A stretch of DNA of 64,000 nt from Gulosibacter molinativorax (GTDB taxonomy: Bacteria; Actinomycetota; Actinomycetes; Actinomycetales; Microbacteriaceae): assembly GCF_003010915.2 (NCBI RefSeq), contig NZ_CP028426.1, positions 2,046,001 to 2,110,000 of the forward strand, in the 5' to 3' direction. The number at the start of each line of letters is the position of its first letter. Positions within the stretch are counted from its first letter, which is position 1. This document shows positions 1 to 8,613 of this stretch, in pieces. The translations under genes and the position numbers were made by a program. Under the pieces are notes generated by a model that made no database searches, had not been told where the DNA came from, and was given only the letters and a program-made list of their open reading frames with translations.

Positions 1-415
1 CTGGAAGGTCATGGATGTGCTCCTCATCTAATGATTCGTGTATACGCGTGCTTCACGCGCCGCTGCGACGTACTCGCAACTACGCACAAGACAAAACGCT
101 ACACCCACGAGGCGGACACGAGTTGCATGCAATGGCACTAGATGGCAGCCCCGCGTTGTGCATGGACACTACAAATGATGCCCCCGGAAAATGGACGTCG
201 CCTCGGGGGAACACGGCATCCCCCGAGGCAACATGGGTATGGTGTCACATCGCGCGGGAGTCGTGAAGCCATAATCCTGGCGAACTACGAAAATCCCCAA
301 TTTTCTCCCTTAGCGGGATGACGATAATTGTGCGCCGAAGCCATAGTCTCGATCCATCGACGGTGAGCTCGCTCCCGGTCATTCCCGCAGGTCCCCTCTC
401 GAACAAAGGATTCCC
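1..415. other. Left-edge intergenic region, no supported gene
   Basis: I see no convincing coding region. The one open frame here (83 codons, positions 15-266) lacks a ribosome binding site and recognisable domains, and its composition looks like intergenic DNA. The region holds a strong hairpin at 200-229 and, at its right end, the ribosome binding site AAAGGA (about 405-410) of the lipoprotein gene that starts at 416. Confidence 0.6.
200..229. terminator. GC-rich hairpin, possible terminator
   Basis: Perfect 11-bp inverted repeat GCCTCGGGGGA (200-210) / TCCCCCGAGGC (219-229) with an 8-nt loop. There is no clear T-run on either side. It may end a transcript coming from beyond the left edge. 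Confidence 0.4.
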
Positions 416-1018
416 ATGACTTCGAAACTGCGCATCCCCGCATCCATTGCAGCCTTCGCCGCGGCAACCCTCATGCTCGCCGGCTGCTCGCTCTTTGGCG
501 GTGGCGGCGGAGAGGATCCCGAGGCCGACCGCGAGCGCGCCGAGAAGGTCGACCCGACGACCGAGGAAAGCACAACGGACAACAGCGAGGACCTCTTCAC
601 GCCCGAAGAAACCGAAGAGGCTTTCCAGGAGCCTGACGACGCGGATGTCTTCAACCTCACGGTCGGCGATTGCATCACCGACACCGACATGGCCGGTACC
701 GAGCTACAGACCGTCCCGACGGTTCCCTGCTCGCAGCCGCACACCTTCGAGGTCTTCCACGACTTCGAAATCACGACCTCGACGTTCCCCGGCCCCGACT
801 CGGATGAGCTGATGAACATCGTCTCGGACGGCTGCCTCGGCGACGCGTTCACCCAGTTCGTCGGTGTCGAGTACAACAGCTCAACGCTCGGCGTGATGTA
901 CCTCTCGCCGACGCAGGGCAGCTGGGACCAGGGCGACCGCCTCGTCAGCTGCATGGTTTACGAGGGCGAAGGCTCGGGCAACGTCACCACCGGCACCCTC
1001 GAGGGCTCCAGCAAATAA
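416..1018 (+). CDS. Septum-formation-domain lipoprotein
   Basis: A 200-residue secreted lipoprotein. Residues 1-24 form a lipoprotein signal peptide with lipobox LAGC, so the predicted lipidated cysteine is Cys24. A Gly stretch and an acidic, low-complexity linker (about 25-75) follow. The rest matches the actinobacterial septum-formation domain pattern: VGDC, VPC followed by S/PH, a later conserved Cys, and a final W..GDR..SC. The four domain cysteines could form two disulfides outside the cell. The family occurs in envelope proteins of Actinobacteria and its precise role is unclear. Start chosen from AAAGGA five bases upstream of ATG. The gene stands alone and is followed by a tandem repeat and a large stem-loop. 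Confidence 0.8.
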   Translation: MTSKLRIPASIAAFAAATLMLAGCSLFGGGGGEDPEADRERAEKVDPTTEESTTDNSEDLFTPEETEEAFQEPDDADVFNLTVGDCITDTDMAGTELQTVPTVPCSQPHTFEVFHDFEITTSTFPGPDSDELMNIVSDGCLGDAFTQFVGVEYNSSTLGVMYLSPTQGSWDQGDRLVSCMVYEGEGSGNVTTGTLEGSSK

Positions 1019-1020
1019 CG

Positions 1021-1080
1021 CGGCCCAGTACCAGCGGGCCCAGTACCAGCGAGCCCAGTACCAGCGGACCCAGTAGAACC
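1021..1080. repeat. 15-bp tandem repeat, four units
   Basis: Four head-to-tail 15-bp units begin two bases after the lipoprotein stop codon (1021, 1036, 1051, 1066). The core CCCAGTACCAGC is kept in the first three units; the fourth is degenerate (CCCAGTAGAACC). It looks like a variable-number repeat in the 3' untranslated region. Confidence 0.85.
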
Positions 1081-1097
1081 CGGCGCAAGCCTGGCCC

Positions 1098-1153
1098 AAG
1101 CGGGTCGAGCAGCACGAGAATTACACGGCATTCTCGCGCGGCTCGACCCGCTT
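1098..1153 (+). terminator. Large stem-loop downstream of lipoprotein gene
   Basis: Perfect 13-bp arms AAGCGGGTCGAGC (1098-1110) and GCTCGACCCGCTT (1141-1153). A second inner stem CGAGAA (1115-1120) / TTCTCG (1131-1136) stacks inside. The 3' side continues as CTTCTTGGTT, so it could act as a terminator before the LysR gene at 1204. Confidence 0.6.
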
Positions 1154-1203
1154 CTTGGTTGCAGACCGCACCGTCGCCGCCTCGAGTGTGGTGAACTGGG
1201 CCC

Positions 1204-2103
1204 GTGGCACAATTCACTCTTCGACAGCTCGAGTACCTCTCCGCAGTAGCCGAACACGGCAGCATCGCCGCTGCCGCCTTGGCCCTGCACATCTCCGAGT
1301 CCGCCGTCGCAACCGCCCTCACCCAGCTCGAGAAGGCCGTCGACGCGACGCTCCTGTTGCGCCGCCGCGCCCACGGCGTCGCGCTCACGATCGAGGGTGA
1401 GCGGGCCGTCCGACTCGCCCGCAACCTGCTCGCCTCAGCCGACGATCTCGTCGCGGAGCTCTCCCCCGGCGCACTCACCGGAACTGTGCGACTCGGGTGC
1501 TACCCGACCCTCGCGCCGTCCGAGATGCCGCGCCTGGTCCGCGAACTCGAGCTCACGCATCCCGGCCTGCGCGTCGAAATCAGCACCGCGCTCAGCGAGG
1601 GTCTCCAGGATGGGGTTCGCAACGGCCACCTTGACCTCGCGATCGGCTATGGGAACCAGCTCGCGGATGACCTGAGCCACGAGAAGCTCTACGATCTGCC
1701 CCCGTACATGGCGATCCATCCCGAGCATCGGCTCGCGAACGAGTCGAGCATCCAGCTGCGTGACCTCGCCGCCGAACCCTTCATTCGATATGACCGCTCC
1801 CCGAGCTGGGAAAACACGCAAGCGATTCTGGACGAGGCCGGAGTCACGGTCGAGACCCGGTTCAAGACCGACGACTTCGAACTCGCACGATCCTTCGTTG
1901 GCGCGGGTCTCGGTTGGAGCTTGTTCGTGGTCCGTTCGCGGACAAACACAACCCGCGACGGCGCAACGGTAATCACCAAGGAAATCGCGCCAGCCCCTCA
2001 ATCGGCCGAGGTCGTCGCGTATTGGAACTCGAGCCGGCCCCGCACCCGCGTGGAGCCATTCCTCACGGCGCTGCGGGAGCTGCATCCGGCCGAACCGGAC
2101 TGA
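1204..2103 (+). CDS. LysR-family transcriptional regulator
   Basis: A 299-residue LysR-type regulator. The N-terminal winged helix-turn-helix (about residues 1-60) has the usual FTLRQLEYLSAVAEHGSI start and SAVATALTQLE recognition region. A periplasmic-binding-like effector domain follows (about 88-295). Translation starts at GTG 1204 with no strong ribosome binding site. It is convergent with the MHS transporter at 2250-3692 and shares a hairpin with it. Its sequence resembles the second LysR protein at 45518-46450, which also neighbours MHS transporters, so control of transport or aromatic/organic-acid use is possible. The effector is unknown. Confidence 0.85.
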   Translation: MAQFTLRQLEYLSAVAEHGSIAAAALALHISESAVATALTQLEKAVDATLLLRRRAHGVALTIEGERAVRLARNLLASADDLVAELSPGALTGTVRLGCYPTLAPSEMPRLVRELELTHPGLRVEISTALSEGLQDGVRNGHLDLAIGYGNQLADDLSHEKLYDLPPYMAIHPEHRLANESSIQLRDLAAEPFIRYDRSPSWENTQAILDEAGVTVETRFKTDDFELARSFVGAGLGWSLFVVRSRTNTTRDGATVITKEIAPAPQSAEVVAYWNSSRPRTRVEPFLTALRELHPAEPD

Positions 2104-2187
2104 ACGACTGAGCGGGCCCCGCGCAGCCAAGCCGAATAGCGGGCGTATTCTCGTCTCCGCCAGGGTTCCGACGGTAGGAAACGAAAG

Positions 2188-2225
2188 CTGCCCCGCATCC
2201 AACCAATTGGTCGGAAGCGGGGCAG
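2188..2225. terminator. Shared hairpin between convergent LysR and MHS genes
   Basis: Arms CTGCCCCGC (2188-2196) and GCGGGGCAG (2217-2225) enclose a second palindrome, ACCAATTGGT. Read on the minus strand the stem is followed by the T-rich CTTTCGTTTCC, consistent with ending the MHS transcript. It may also end the LysR transcript. Confidence 0.65.
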
Positions 2226-2249
2226 TCTTCGTAGTCGTAGCCGGACGCG

Positions 2250-3692
2250 CTACTTGATGTGGCGGGTCGCCGGGGCGTCCTCGACGCCGTGGTACTCGAG
2301 CATGATTGCGCGAGTCTCGGTGGGGCGACGGTCCGGGTCGAATAGCTCGTAGTTGCCGGTCTCTTCGAACTTGATGTCGAGCGGGATACCGCGGCGGTCG
2401 CGCAGCACGAGCGTTGCCGACAGCGCGAGCACGACCATGATGAGCAGATACATCGACACGGCGAGGGTCGTGCCGAACTGGCCGACGAGTGCGGTCGCGA
2501 TGGTCGGGGCGAACGCGCCACCGATGATCGCGCCGATCGCGTACGAGATCGACACACCCGAGGTACGGACAGAGGCCGGGAAGGTCTCCGCGTACCACGC
2601 CGCCTGCGGGCCGTAGGTGAGACCGAGGCCGACCGCGAAGAGGCACATGCCGACCGTGAGCCAGAGGATGCTTCCGGTGTTCACGAACCAGAACAGCGGG
2701 AAGACAAACAGGATGAGCCACATCCAGCCAATGACGTACGTGTTCTTTCGGCCGATCCAGTCGGCCATGTAGCCCGAGAGGAACGTGAACGCGAGCCAAA
2801 CCACCGCGGCAATGGTGACCGAGTTGAGCACCGCGGTCCGATCCATCGCTAACAGCCCCGCGGGGTCTGTGGAATAGTTCAGGATGAAGCCACCCGTGAT
2901 CATGTAGCCCGAGGCGTTGTTACCGGCGAACACGAGCGCGAGGAGGAGCACGAGCTTCCAGTGCTTCTTGAAGAGCTCGACCATCGGCATCTTGGTCTGC
3001 TTGCCGCTCGCGGCGATCTCCTGGAAGACCGGCGACTCATCGACCGACTGGCGAACGATGAAGCCGACTGCCACGAGGACGATCGAGAGGAGGAACGGCA
3101 CACGCCAGCCCCACTCGTTGAAGGCCTCTCCCGGAGAGATGACACCCGACATAAGCGCGAGCACGGCGGTCGCGAGCAGCATGCCGAGGGGCACACCGAG
3201 CTGCGGGTACATGCCGTAACGGCCGCGCTGGTTGACGGGGGCGTACTCGACGGCCATCAGGACCGCGCCACCCCACTCGCCACCGGCCGAGACACCCTGC
3301 AGGATGCGCAGGACGATCAGCATGATCGGTGCCCAGATACCAACCTGGTCGTAGGTCGGCAGCACACCGATTAGCGTCGTCGCGACACCCATGAGCACCA
3401 GGGTGATTACGAGCATGAGCTTGCGGCCGAGCTTGTCGCCGTAGTGGCCCACCAGCGCGGCACCGAGCGGACGGAAGAGGAACGAAATACCGACCGTGAG
3501 GAACGTGATGATCTGGCCGAGCGTGCCGCCAACCGGCTCGAAGAACAGCTGGCTAAACACGAGACCAGCCGCGTTTGCGTAAATGAAGAAGTCGTACCAC
3601 TCAACGGTGGTGCCGACGATTGTTGCTGCTGCCACGCGACGTCGCTGGCCAGCGGTCATTTGTGGTTTAGCTTCCGTAGTCATTGCTCCCAT
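2250..3692 (-). CDS. MHS-family MFS transporter (metabolite:H+ symporter)
   Basis: A 12-helix major facilitator of about 480 residues. The N-terminal VGTTVEWYDFFIYA motif, the loop 2-3 motif GHYGDKLGRK and GGEWGGAVLM are typical of the metabolite:H+ symporter subfamily (shikimate, citrate, ProP-like and aromatic-acid carriers). Start chosen at ATG 3692 because GAGAG sits just upstream; ATG 3683 is also possible, and an in-frame upstream codon at 3734 lacks a site. Two close relatives lie at 46559 and 48392, but this one is more divergent. A CGTATATC-type operator at 3765-3784 also occurs ahead of the hpa operon. That suggests co-regulation with aromatic catabolism. The substrate is not evident. 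Confidence 0.85.
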   Translation of the reverse strand: MGAMTTEAKPQMTAGQRRRVAAATIVGTTVEWYDFFIYANAAGLVFSQLFFEPVGGTLGQIITFLTVGISFLFRPLGAALVGHYGDKLGRKLMLVITLVLMGVATTLIGVLPTYDQVGIWAPIMLIVLRILQGVSAGGEWGGAVLMAVEYAPVNQRGRYGMYPQLGVPLGMLLATAVLALMSGVISPGEAFNEWGWRVPFLLSIVLVAVGFIVRQSVDESPVFQEIAASGKQTKMPMVELFKKHWKLVLLLALVFAGNNASGYMITGGFILNYSTDPAGLLAMDRTAVLNSVTIAAVVWLAFTFLSGYMADWIGRKNTYVIGWMWLILFVFPLFWFVNTGSILWLTVGMCLFAVGLGLTYGPQAAWYAETFPASVRTSGVSISYAIGAIIGGAFAPTIATALVGQFGTTLAVSMYLLIMVVLALSATLVLRDRRGIPLDIKFEETGNYELFDPDRRPTETRAIMLEYHGVEDAPATRHIK

Positions 3693-3764
3693 GTCTCTCT
3701 CATCAACGAGAAGAGCGCTCGACTTCGAGCGCACTCAGCAACTGTACAACTTAAATACTGAACG

Positions 3765-3784
3765 TGTATACGGTTTCGTATATC
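3765..3784. promoter_or_regulatory. Putative GntR-type operator upstream of MHS transporter
   Basis: TGTATACGGTTTCGTATATC matches 16 of 20 positions with the sequence at 23002-23021 ahead of the hpa operon. AT-rich TATA..CGTATA half-sites in a GC-rich genome fit an FCD/GntR operator. The likely binder is the GntR protein encoded at 24529-25248 (inference). Confidence 0.5.
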
Positions 3785-3882
3785 GTCCACCACTGGTTGC
3801 AAAGCGGAGTGCGCTCGTAGTCAAGTACCTCGCTCAGGCCACGATGGGGCTCACGCTACGGAGGCGAGGTTGGGACGCGCTG

Positions 3883-5400
3883 TTATTCGCTCAGGATGAA
3901 CTCCGCGCCGCGCTCGCCGATCATGACCGAGGGGGCGTTCGTGTTCCCCGACGGCACCGATGGCATTACGGATGCGTCGATCACGCGCACGCCCTCGAGA
4001 CCGCGGACTTTGAGGTTGGCCGGGTCGACGACGGCTTCCTGGTCAACACCCATCCGCGCCGTGCCCACCTGGTGGTGGTAGGTCACGCAGTTGTCGCGCA
4101 CATACTGCTCAATTTCCTCGTCGGTTTGCACCTCGGGGCCCGGGTAGAGCTCCTGGCCGCCCCATTCATCCACAATGGCCGATTGCTGCGCGATCTCGCG
4201 GCACTCCTTCACCGACGCAACCATGCTCGCCATGTCCTCGGGGGTCGAGAGGATCTGCGGGTCGAACAGCGCGGCCTCGGTCGGGTCCGCGCTCGCGAGG
4301 CGGAGGGTGCCGCGCGAGGTCGGCTGCACGAGGCCAGCGTGAATCGTGAACGAGCTCGCCGGCGCCTCCATCCCGTCACTGAGCATCGGCACCATGAAGT
4401 AGATGGGCTGCGTGTCCGGCACGTCGTTGCCCTCGCGGAATGTCGTGAAGTGGTGCACCTGGCTGATCGGTTCGCCGGGCTTCGGCCCCCCGATCTCCTT
4501 CTTTGTCGTGTGGACGATCACCGGTGCGAGGATGTGGTCGTGCAGGTTCGCGCCGACGCCTGGCGCATCCAGCACTACGTCGATGCCGACCTCGTCGAGG
4601 TGCTCCTTCGGGCCGATGCCCGAGAGAATGAGGATGCGCGGGGTGTCGAGCGCCCCCGCCGAGAGGATGACCTCGTCGCCGCGGAACTCCTTCGTCTCGC
4701 CATCGACGGTCGCTTCGACACCCACTGCGCGGTTGCCCTCGAGGATGAGCTTGGTTACCCAGACGCCCGTGTGCGCGTGGAGGTTCGGGTTGTCGAGCTC
4801 CGGGTAGACGTAGGCGCGGAAGGTCGACAGCCGCTTGCCGTCCCGAATGTTGAGCTGCTCGTAGCCGACGCCTTCGCTGTCCGCGCCGTTGTAGTCGGGG
4901 TTGTCCGGTACGCCCGCCTCAACAGCGGCGGCGTGGAGCGATTCGAAGATCGGGTTCTTTTCGTAGTCAGCCACGACGTCGAGCAGGCCGTCACGGCCGC
5001 GCAGTGCGTCGTCGCCGTGGGTCGTGCGCTCGATCTTCTGGAAGACGGGTGCGACGTTCTCCCATGCCCACCCCTCGGCACCTTCCTTCTCCCAGCGGTT
5101 GTAGTCGCCCTGCGCGCCGCGCACCCAAATCACCGCGTTGAGCGAGTGCGAGCCGCCCTGCACCTTGCCGCGCGGCCAGTGCAGCTGACGGTTCGAGGCG
5201 TGCTCCTGCGGGGTCGTGTAGTAGTCCCAGTCATCCTCGCTGTGCCACAACTCACCCATCCGGCTCATGTCGTGAATCGCCGGGTTCTCGTCCTTGCGAC
5301 CTGCCTCCAGCAAGGTGACCTCGTGACCAGCGTCGAGCAGCCGGCGAGTGACCACCGATCCCGCAGAGCCTGCTCCAACAACGATGTAGTGACGCGACAT
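3883..5400 (-). CDS. GMC-family FAD oxidoreductase (choline dehydrogenase-like)
   Basis: A 505-residue glucose-methanol-choline oxidoreductase. The dinucleotide-binding motif VVGAGSAGSVV sits at the N terminus, followed by the GMC signature around WPRGKVQGGSHSLNAVIWVRG. The second signature (GALDTPRILILSGIGP) and the catalytic C-terminal His/Asn region (TYHHQVGTARMG and SGNTNAPSVMIGERGAE) are intact. It oxidises an alcohol with FAD; the family includes BetA and AlkJ-like enzymes. Start set at ATG 5400 because AAGGAG lies upstream. It lies between an MHS transporter and an APC permease on the same strand, so an imported alcohol or amino alcohol is a plausible substrate. Confidence 0.85.
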   Translation of the reverse strand: MSRHYIVVGAGSAGSVVTRRLLDAGHEVTLLEAGRKDENPAIHDMSRMGELWHSEDDWDYYTTPQEHASNRQLHWPRGKVQGGSHSLNAVIWVRGAQGDYNRWEKEGAEGWAWENVAPVFQKIERTTHGDDALRGRDGLLDVVADYEKNPIFESLHAAAVEAGVPDNPDYNGADSEGVGYEQLNIRDGKRLSTFRAYVYPELDNPNLHAHTGVWVTKLILEGNRAVGVEATVDGETKEFRGDEVILSAGALDTPRILILSGIGPKEHLDEVGIDVVLDAPGVGANLHDHILAPVIVHTTKKEIGGPKPGEPISQVHHFTTFREGNDVPDTQPIYFMVPMLSDGMEAPASSFTIHAGLVQPTSRGTLRLASADPTEAALFDPQILSTPEDMASMVASVKECREIAQQSAIVDEWGGQELYPGPEVQTDEEIEQYVRDNCVTYHHQVGTARMGVDQEAVVDPANLKVRGLEGVRVIDASVMPSVPSGNTNAPSVMIGERGAEFILSE

Positions 5401-5521
5401 ATCTTTGTTCTCCTTCGAACGTTTGAGGGGTCGACATCTCACCCAATACTGACCGCGATGTCGGTTCTAAAATTTTGGGTCGAAACGGCGGCTGCCGGTT
5501 GACGTTGGCTGCACGGGAACA

Positions 5522-5558
5522 GGAAACCGACGCACAAACGATTTGTGCGTCGGTTTCC
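5522..5558 (-). terminator. Perfect 17-bp hairpin downstream of APC permease
   Basis: Arms GGAAACCGACGCACAAA (5522-5538) and TTTGTGCGTCGGTTTCC (5542-5558) pair perfectly around a 3-nt loop. It lies between the permease stop (5632) and the GMC gene start (5400), both on the minus strand. There is no T-run, so it could be a terminator or an RNA-processing/attenuation hairpin. Confidence 0.6.
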
Positions 5559-5631
5559 GGGGTTGGGTTTCGGCCGGATGCTGGGGGCTGGCTGGATGCG
5601 CCGGGCCCGTTCGCTGCGAACCGGCAGCAGG

Positions 5632-7110
5632 CTAGATGTGCGCTTCCTCGCCCGTTTCGATGGCGTGGCCGATGCCGCGGTACTTCTCTGGGTTCCGCTT
5701 GCGTACAACCTCGCCGACGATGATGCCGATGACGCCGCTGAGGATCACGAGGATCGGGAGCAGGTATGTCATGAAGCTATCGGCCGGCATGTCCATGAGG
5801 ACCGGGAAGTTGACGAGCACGAGGATGAACACGATCCCGAGTGCGATACCCGAGATCACCGGGGCAATGAGTCGGCTGAAGATGCCGACCCCGCGATTGT
5901 CCCTCGCGAAGAACACGATCACCGCGACGGCGACGAGCGTCATGAGGAGGATGAGCCCGAACGCGCCGGTGTTCGTAAGCCACGTGAACATCGTGAGTAC
6001 GGGGAAGAGGGGGTCACCGGTGTCGGCGATCACGAAGCCGATGGTGACGAGTACCGCGAGCACGGTCTGGGTAAGCGAACCGGCGTAGGGCGCGCCCGAA
6101 TTCGAGCGACGGCCAAACCAGTGGGGAATCATGCCCTCGTTGCCGAGCTCGGCGAGGTAGCGGGCGATCGTGTTGTGGAAGGCCTGCAGTGCTGCGAAGA
6201 GGCTCGTGATGAACAGGAGGTTCGCGATGTCGGTGAAGACCATGCCCGCGTGCTGCGAGAGGAACACGAACAGGAGGTCGGGGCCGAATTCCTGGCTCTG
6301 GGCGACAACCTGCGATTCACCGATGCCGACGGTCATGGCCCACGCGCTGAACGCATAGAACAGACCAACGACGATCACGGCGAGGAAGGTCGCGCGACCC
6401 ACAGTGCGCTTCGGGTCTTTTGCTTCGCGGGCGTAGATCGCGGCCGACTCAAAGCCCATGAAGGCGGCAACGCCAAACGCGAGCACGGCACCGATCCCCG
6501 GCACGAACAGGTTGACAGGGTTCAGCGGCGCCATCGAGTAGCCCTCGGGTGCCACGACGAGCGCGATCACGTCAAAGACGATCACGACGGCGAACTCGAG
6601 TGCCACGAGGATCGCGATGATCTTCGCCGAGAAGTCAATCCGGGCGACGCCGAGGATACCGACCACGACGATCGCAACGATGACCCAGAGCCACCAGGGC
6701 GTTTCGATGCCGAAGCGGCCGCCGAGCCAGCTGGAGACGGTGAACCCGAACATCGCGACAATGCCGATTTGCATCATGTTGTAGGCAACGACCGCGGCGT
6801 ACGCGGTACCGACACCGAGCGTGCGGCCGATGCCCTGGGCCACGTAGGGGTAGAAGGCGCCCGGGCGGTCAATGAATCGCGCCATCGCCGCGTATCCGAA
6901 CGCGAACAGCGCGAGGATCGCGGCGAGCAGGATGTAGCCGGCCGGGACGGTCGTGAGCTCGGTGACCGCGAAGCTCGTCGGCGACCCACCGGCAATCGCC
7001 GTCAGTGGTGCCGAGGCTGCGACGATCATGAACGCGATCGAGAGCACCCCGAGGCGCCGCTCGGGCTGATGCTCAATCCGCTGAGTCGTCGGTTTGGTTG
7101 TTGATGACAT
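5632..7110 (-). CDS. APC-superfamily amino acid/amine permease
   Basis: A 492-residue membrane carrier with about 12 hydrophobic segments. The first begins RRLGVLSIAFMIVAASAPLTAIAGG, the typical first helix of APC permeases. It also carries GFESAAIYAREAKDPKRTV, the conserved helix 6 region and following loop. Start set at ATG 7110 (GAGGTGG just upstream) rather than an upstream ATG. It is divergent from the FeaR-like AraC gene. Its promoter carries TCTACA-AG-TGTAGA, the exact reverse complement of the site before the tyramine-oxidase-like genes. I infer that it imports the amine (perhaps tyramine) those enzymes oxidise. Confidence 0.85.
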   Translation of the reverse strand: MSSTTKPTTQRIEHQPERRLGVLSIAFMIVAASAPLTAIAGGSPTSFAVTELTTVPAGYILLAAILALFAFGYAAMARFIDRPGAFYPYVAQGIGRTLGVGTAYAAVVAYNMMQIGIVAMFGFTVSSWLGGRFGIETPWWLWVIVAIVVVGILGVARIDFSAKIIAILVALEFAVVIVFDVIALVVAPEGYSMAPLNPVNLFVPGIGAVLAFGVAAFMGFESAAIYAREAKDPKRTVGRATFLAVIVVGLFYAFSAWAMTVGIGESQVVAQSQEFGPDLLFVFLSQHAGMVFTDIANLLFITSLFAALQAFHNTIARYLAELGNEGMIPHWFGRRSNSGAPYAGSLTQTVLAVLVTIGFVIADTGDPLFPVLTMFTWLTNTGAFGLILLMTLVAVAVIVFFARDNRGVGIFSRLIAPVISGIALGIVFILVLVNFPVLMDMPADSFMTYLLPILVILSGVIGIIVGEVVRKRNPEKYRGIGHAIETGEEAHI

Positions 7111-7421
7111 AGTCCACCTCATCGTGAAGAGTCGAGCAAGACGCGACACTCGTCGCATCCCAGTGGTTCAAGTCTGAGATCTCTGCGGAGAAAATGCAGG
7201 GAAAATCAGCGACCATGCGCCGGAAGTCAACGAGCGAGCATTGATCTACAAGTGTAGAACTGATCCGGAATGCACCCCACACTCCATGCGTTGTCATGGG
7301 TAAGCTTGACGGATGCTCAGTGGATGCTCGATGAATCCTCGAGCGAAGAATTCGCACACCTTTAAATGGGGCACACGAACAACTCGGCAATTCGAACCTA
7401 AGATGGACGACAGACATCGCC
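7111..7421. other. Divergent control region between permease and AraC genes
   Basis: 311 bp without a gene. It is less GC-rich than its surroundings and must hold both divergent promoters. The only clear element is the dyad at 7245-7258. Short GGATGCTC direct repeats occur near 7312-7328. Confidence 0.6.
7245..7258. promoter_or_regulatory. TCTACA-N2-TGTAGA operator upstream of APC permease
   Basis: TCTACAAGTGTAGA is a perfect 6+2+6 dyad and the exact reverse complement of the site at 8534-8547. Two identical sites flanking one regulator gene strongly suggest a shared operator for one regulator. Candidates are the AraC protein between them or an unlinked factor. Confidence 0.65.
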
Positions 7422-8414
7422 ATGACAGACCAGCACGACACCTCAGCCCTAGCCTCGATGCCACTCGAAGACGAAGCGGATCGAGACGTTCCCGTGCTGT
7501 CGTTTTCGCAGTTTCAGGTCGCCGTATCGAACTCGTTCGTGCCACTGAAGCTCACGACGACGGTGCCGGAGGGCGAATTCGAGGCACGACTGCAACAGGC
7601 CAACGTACACGGAGTATCGTTCACCGACGTGCGCGCGATGCCGCACGTCGTCGAGCGCACGCCCGAGCTCATCGAGCAGGCACCGCGCTACTTCTACAAG
7701 ATCAGCCTGCAGCTTGAAGGTGCGGGGCGCCTGCGGCAGGGCGACCGCGAGGTCCAGTTGCAGCCCGGCGACCTCGCCGTGTACGACACCTCCCAGCCGT
7801 ACGAGCTGTCATTCGACAAGCGCTTTCGCACGATGGTGATCCAGCTCCCCCACGATCGCCTGCACATCCCCCACGACTTCGCCGCGCAGATGACGGCCGT
7901 GCGAATGGACGGATCCGAGGGCCTCGGCCGGGTGGTGTCACCATTCCTCGCAACGATCGGCACGAATCTCGCCGAGCTGCAGGGCCCGGCCGGGGCGAAG
8001 CTCGCGCAAAACGCGGTCGACTTGCTCGAGACCCTCTTCGCGACGGAGTTCGACCTCAAGCGCTATGCCGCGGACCCGCGCCGGGCACTCTTGCAGCGCA
8101 TCCGCGACAACATCGACGAGCACCTCTCCGACCCAGATCTCTCCCCCAACACGATCGCCGCGGCCGCGTTCATTTCTGTCCGACACCTGCACAACCTTTT
8201 CCAGGACCAGGGCCAGACCGTCGCATCCTATGTGCGCACGCGACGACTCGAGCGCTGCTACCTCGACCTCACCGACCCGGAGAATTTCGACGTGCCGGTC
8301 GCCGCGATCGGCGCGCGCTGGGGATTCAAGGATGCGGCCCACTTCAGCCGGGCCTTCAAGGGTGCCTACGGCGAAACACCGAGCGCCGTCCGCCGCCACG
8401 CGAGCGGTCAGTAG
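7422..8414 (+). CDS. AraC-family regulator, FeaR/NphR-like
   Basis: A 330-residue activator. The N-terminal half (about 20-200) is an AraC-binding-like beta-barrel with the pattern GDREVQLQPGDLAVYDTSQPYEL. The C-terminal third (about 225-328) carries two helix-turn-helix motifs and the family signature ending GFKDAAHFSRAFKGAYGETPSAVRR. This architecture resembles FeaR (2-phenylethylamine/tyramine degradation in enterobacteria) and NphR. It sits between a divergent permease and a downstream amine-oxidase-like pair. I infer that it activates both in response to an aromatic amine or its aldehyde. No strong ribosome binding site precedes ATG 7422. Confidence 0.85.
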   Translation: MTDQHDTSALASMPLEDEADRDVPVLSFSQFQVAVSNSFVPLKLTTTVPEGEFEARLQQANVHGVSFTDVRAMPHVVERTPELIEQAPRYFYKISLQLEGAGRLRQGDREVQLQPGDLAVYDTSQPYELSFDKRFRTMVIQLPHDRLHIPHDFAAQMTAVRMDGSEGLGRVVSPFLATIGTNLAELQGPAGAKLAQNAVDLLETLFATEFDLKRYAADPRRALLQRIRDNIDEHLSDPDLSPNTIAAAAFISVRHLHNLFQDQGQTVASYVRTRRLERCYLDLTDPENFDVPVAAIGARWGFKDAAHFSRAFKGAYGETPSAVRRHASGQ

Positions 8415-8533
8415 ACCCGAAAACCCAAACCAACTCCGCCTATCGGAACCCCCGCACCCACTTGACTCTCCGTACCCGCGGATTGTCTCTCCGTGCACGC
8501 CTGAGCGCTTGCTTTGCATTTGACAACAGTGTT

Positions 8534-8547
8534 TCTACACTTGTAGA
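8534..8547. promoter_or_regulatory. TCTACA-N2-TGTAGA operator upstream of the amine-oxidase pair
   Basis: TCTACACTTGTAGA, a perfect dyad about 65 bp before the TTG start at 8614. It is identical on the opposite strand to 7245-7258. It lies in a promoter-sized gap after the AraC gene stop (8414). Confidence 0.65.
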
Positions 8548-8613
8548 CATATCGGGTTCGTAGAGGAATCCCGCCACCAACCCGCAATGCCGCGGACCGC
8601 GAAAGGAAGCATC

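Noticed and set aside
15..266. 83-codon open frame at the left edge
   Set aside because: No ribosome binding site, no similarity to a known family, and interrupted by a hairpin at 200-229.
3583..5502. Long open frame (639 codons) on the plus strand opposite the GMC oxidoreductase
   Set aside because: It is the mirror frame of a clear GMC gene in very GC-rich DNA, rich in Arg/His/Val/Asp without any domain. The same holds for plus-strand frames at 5545-7104, 33098-34849 and 36646-38682.
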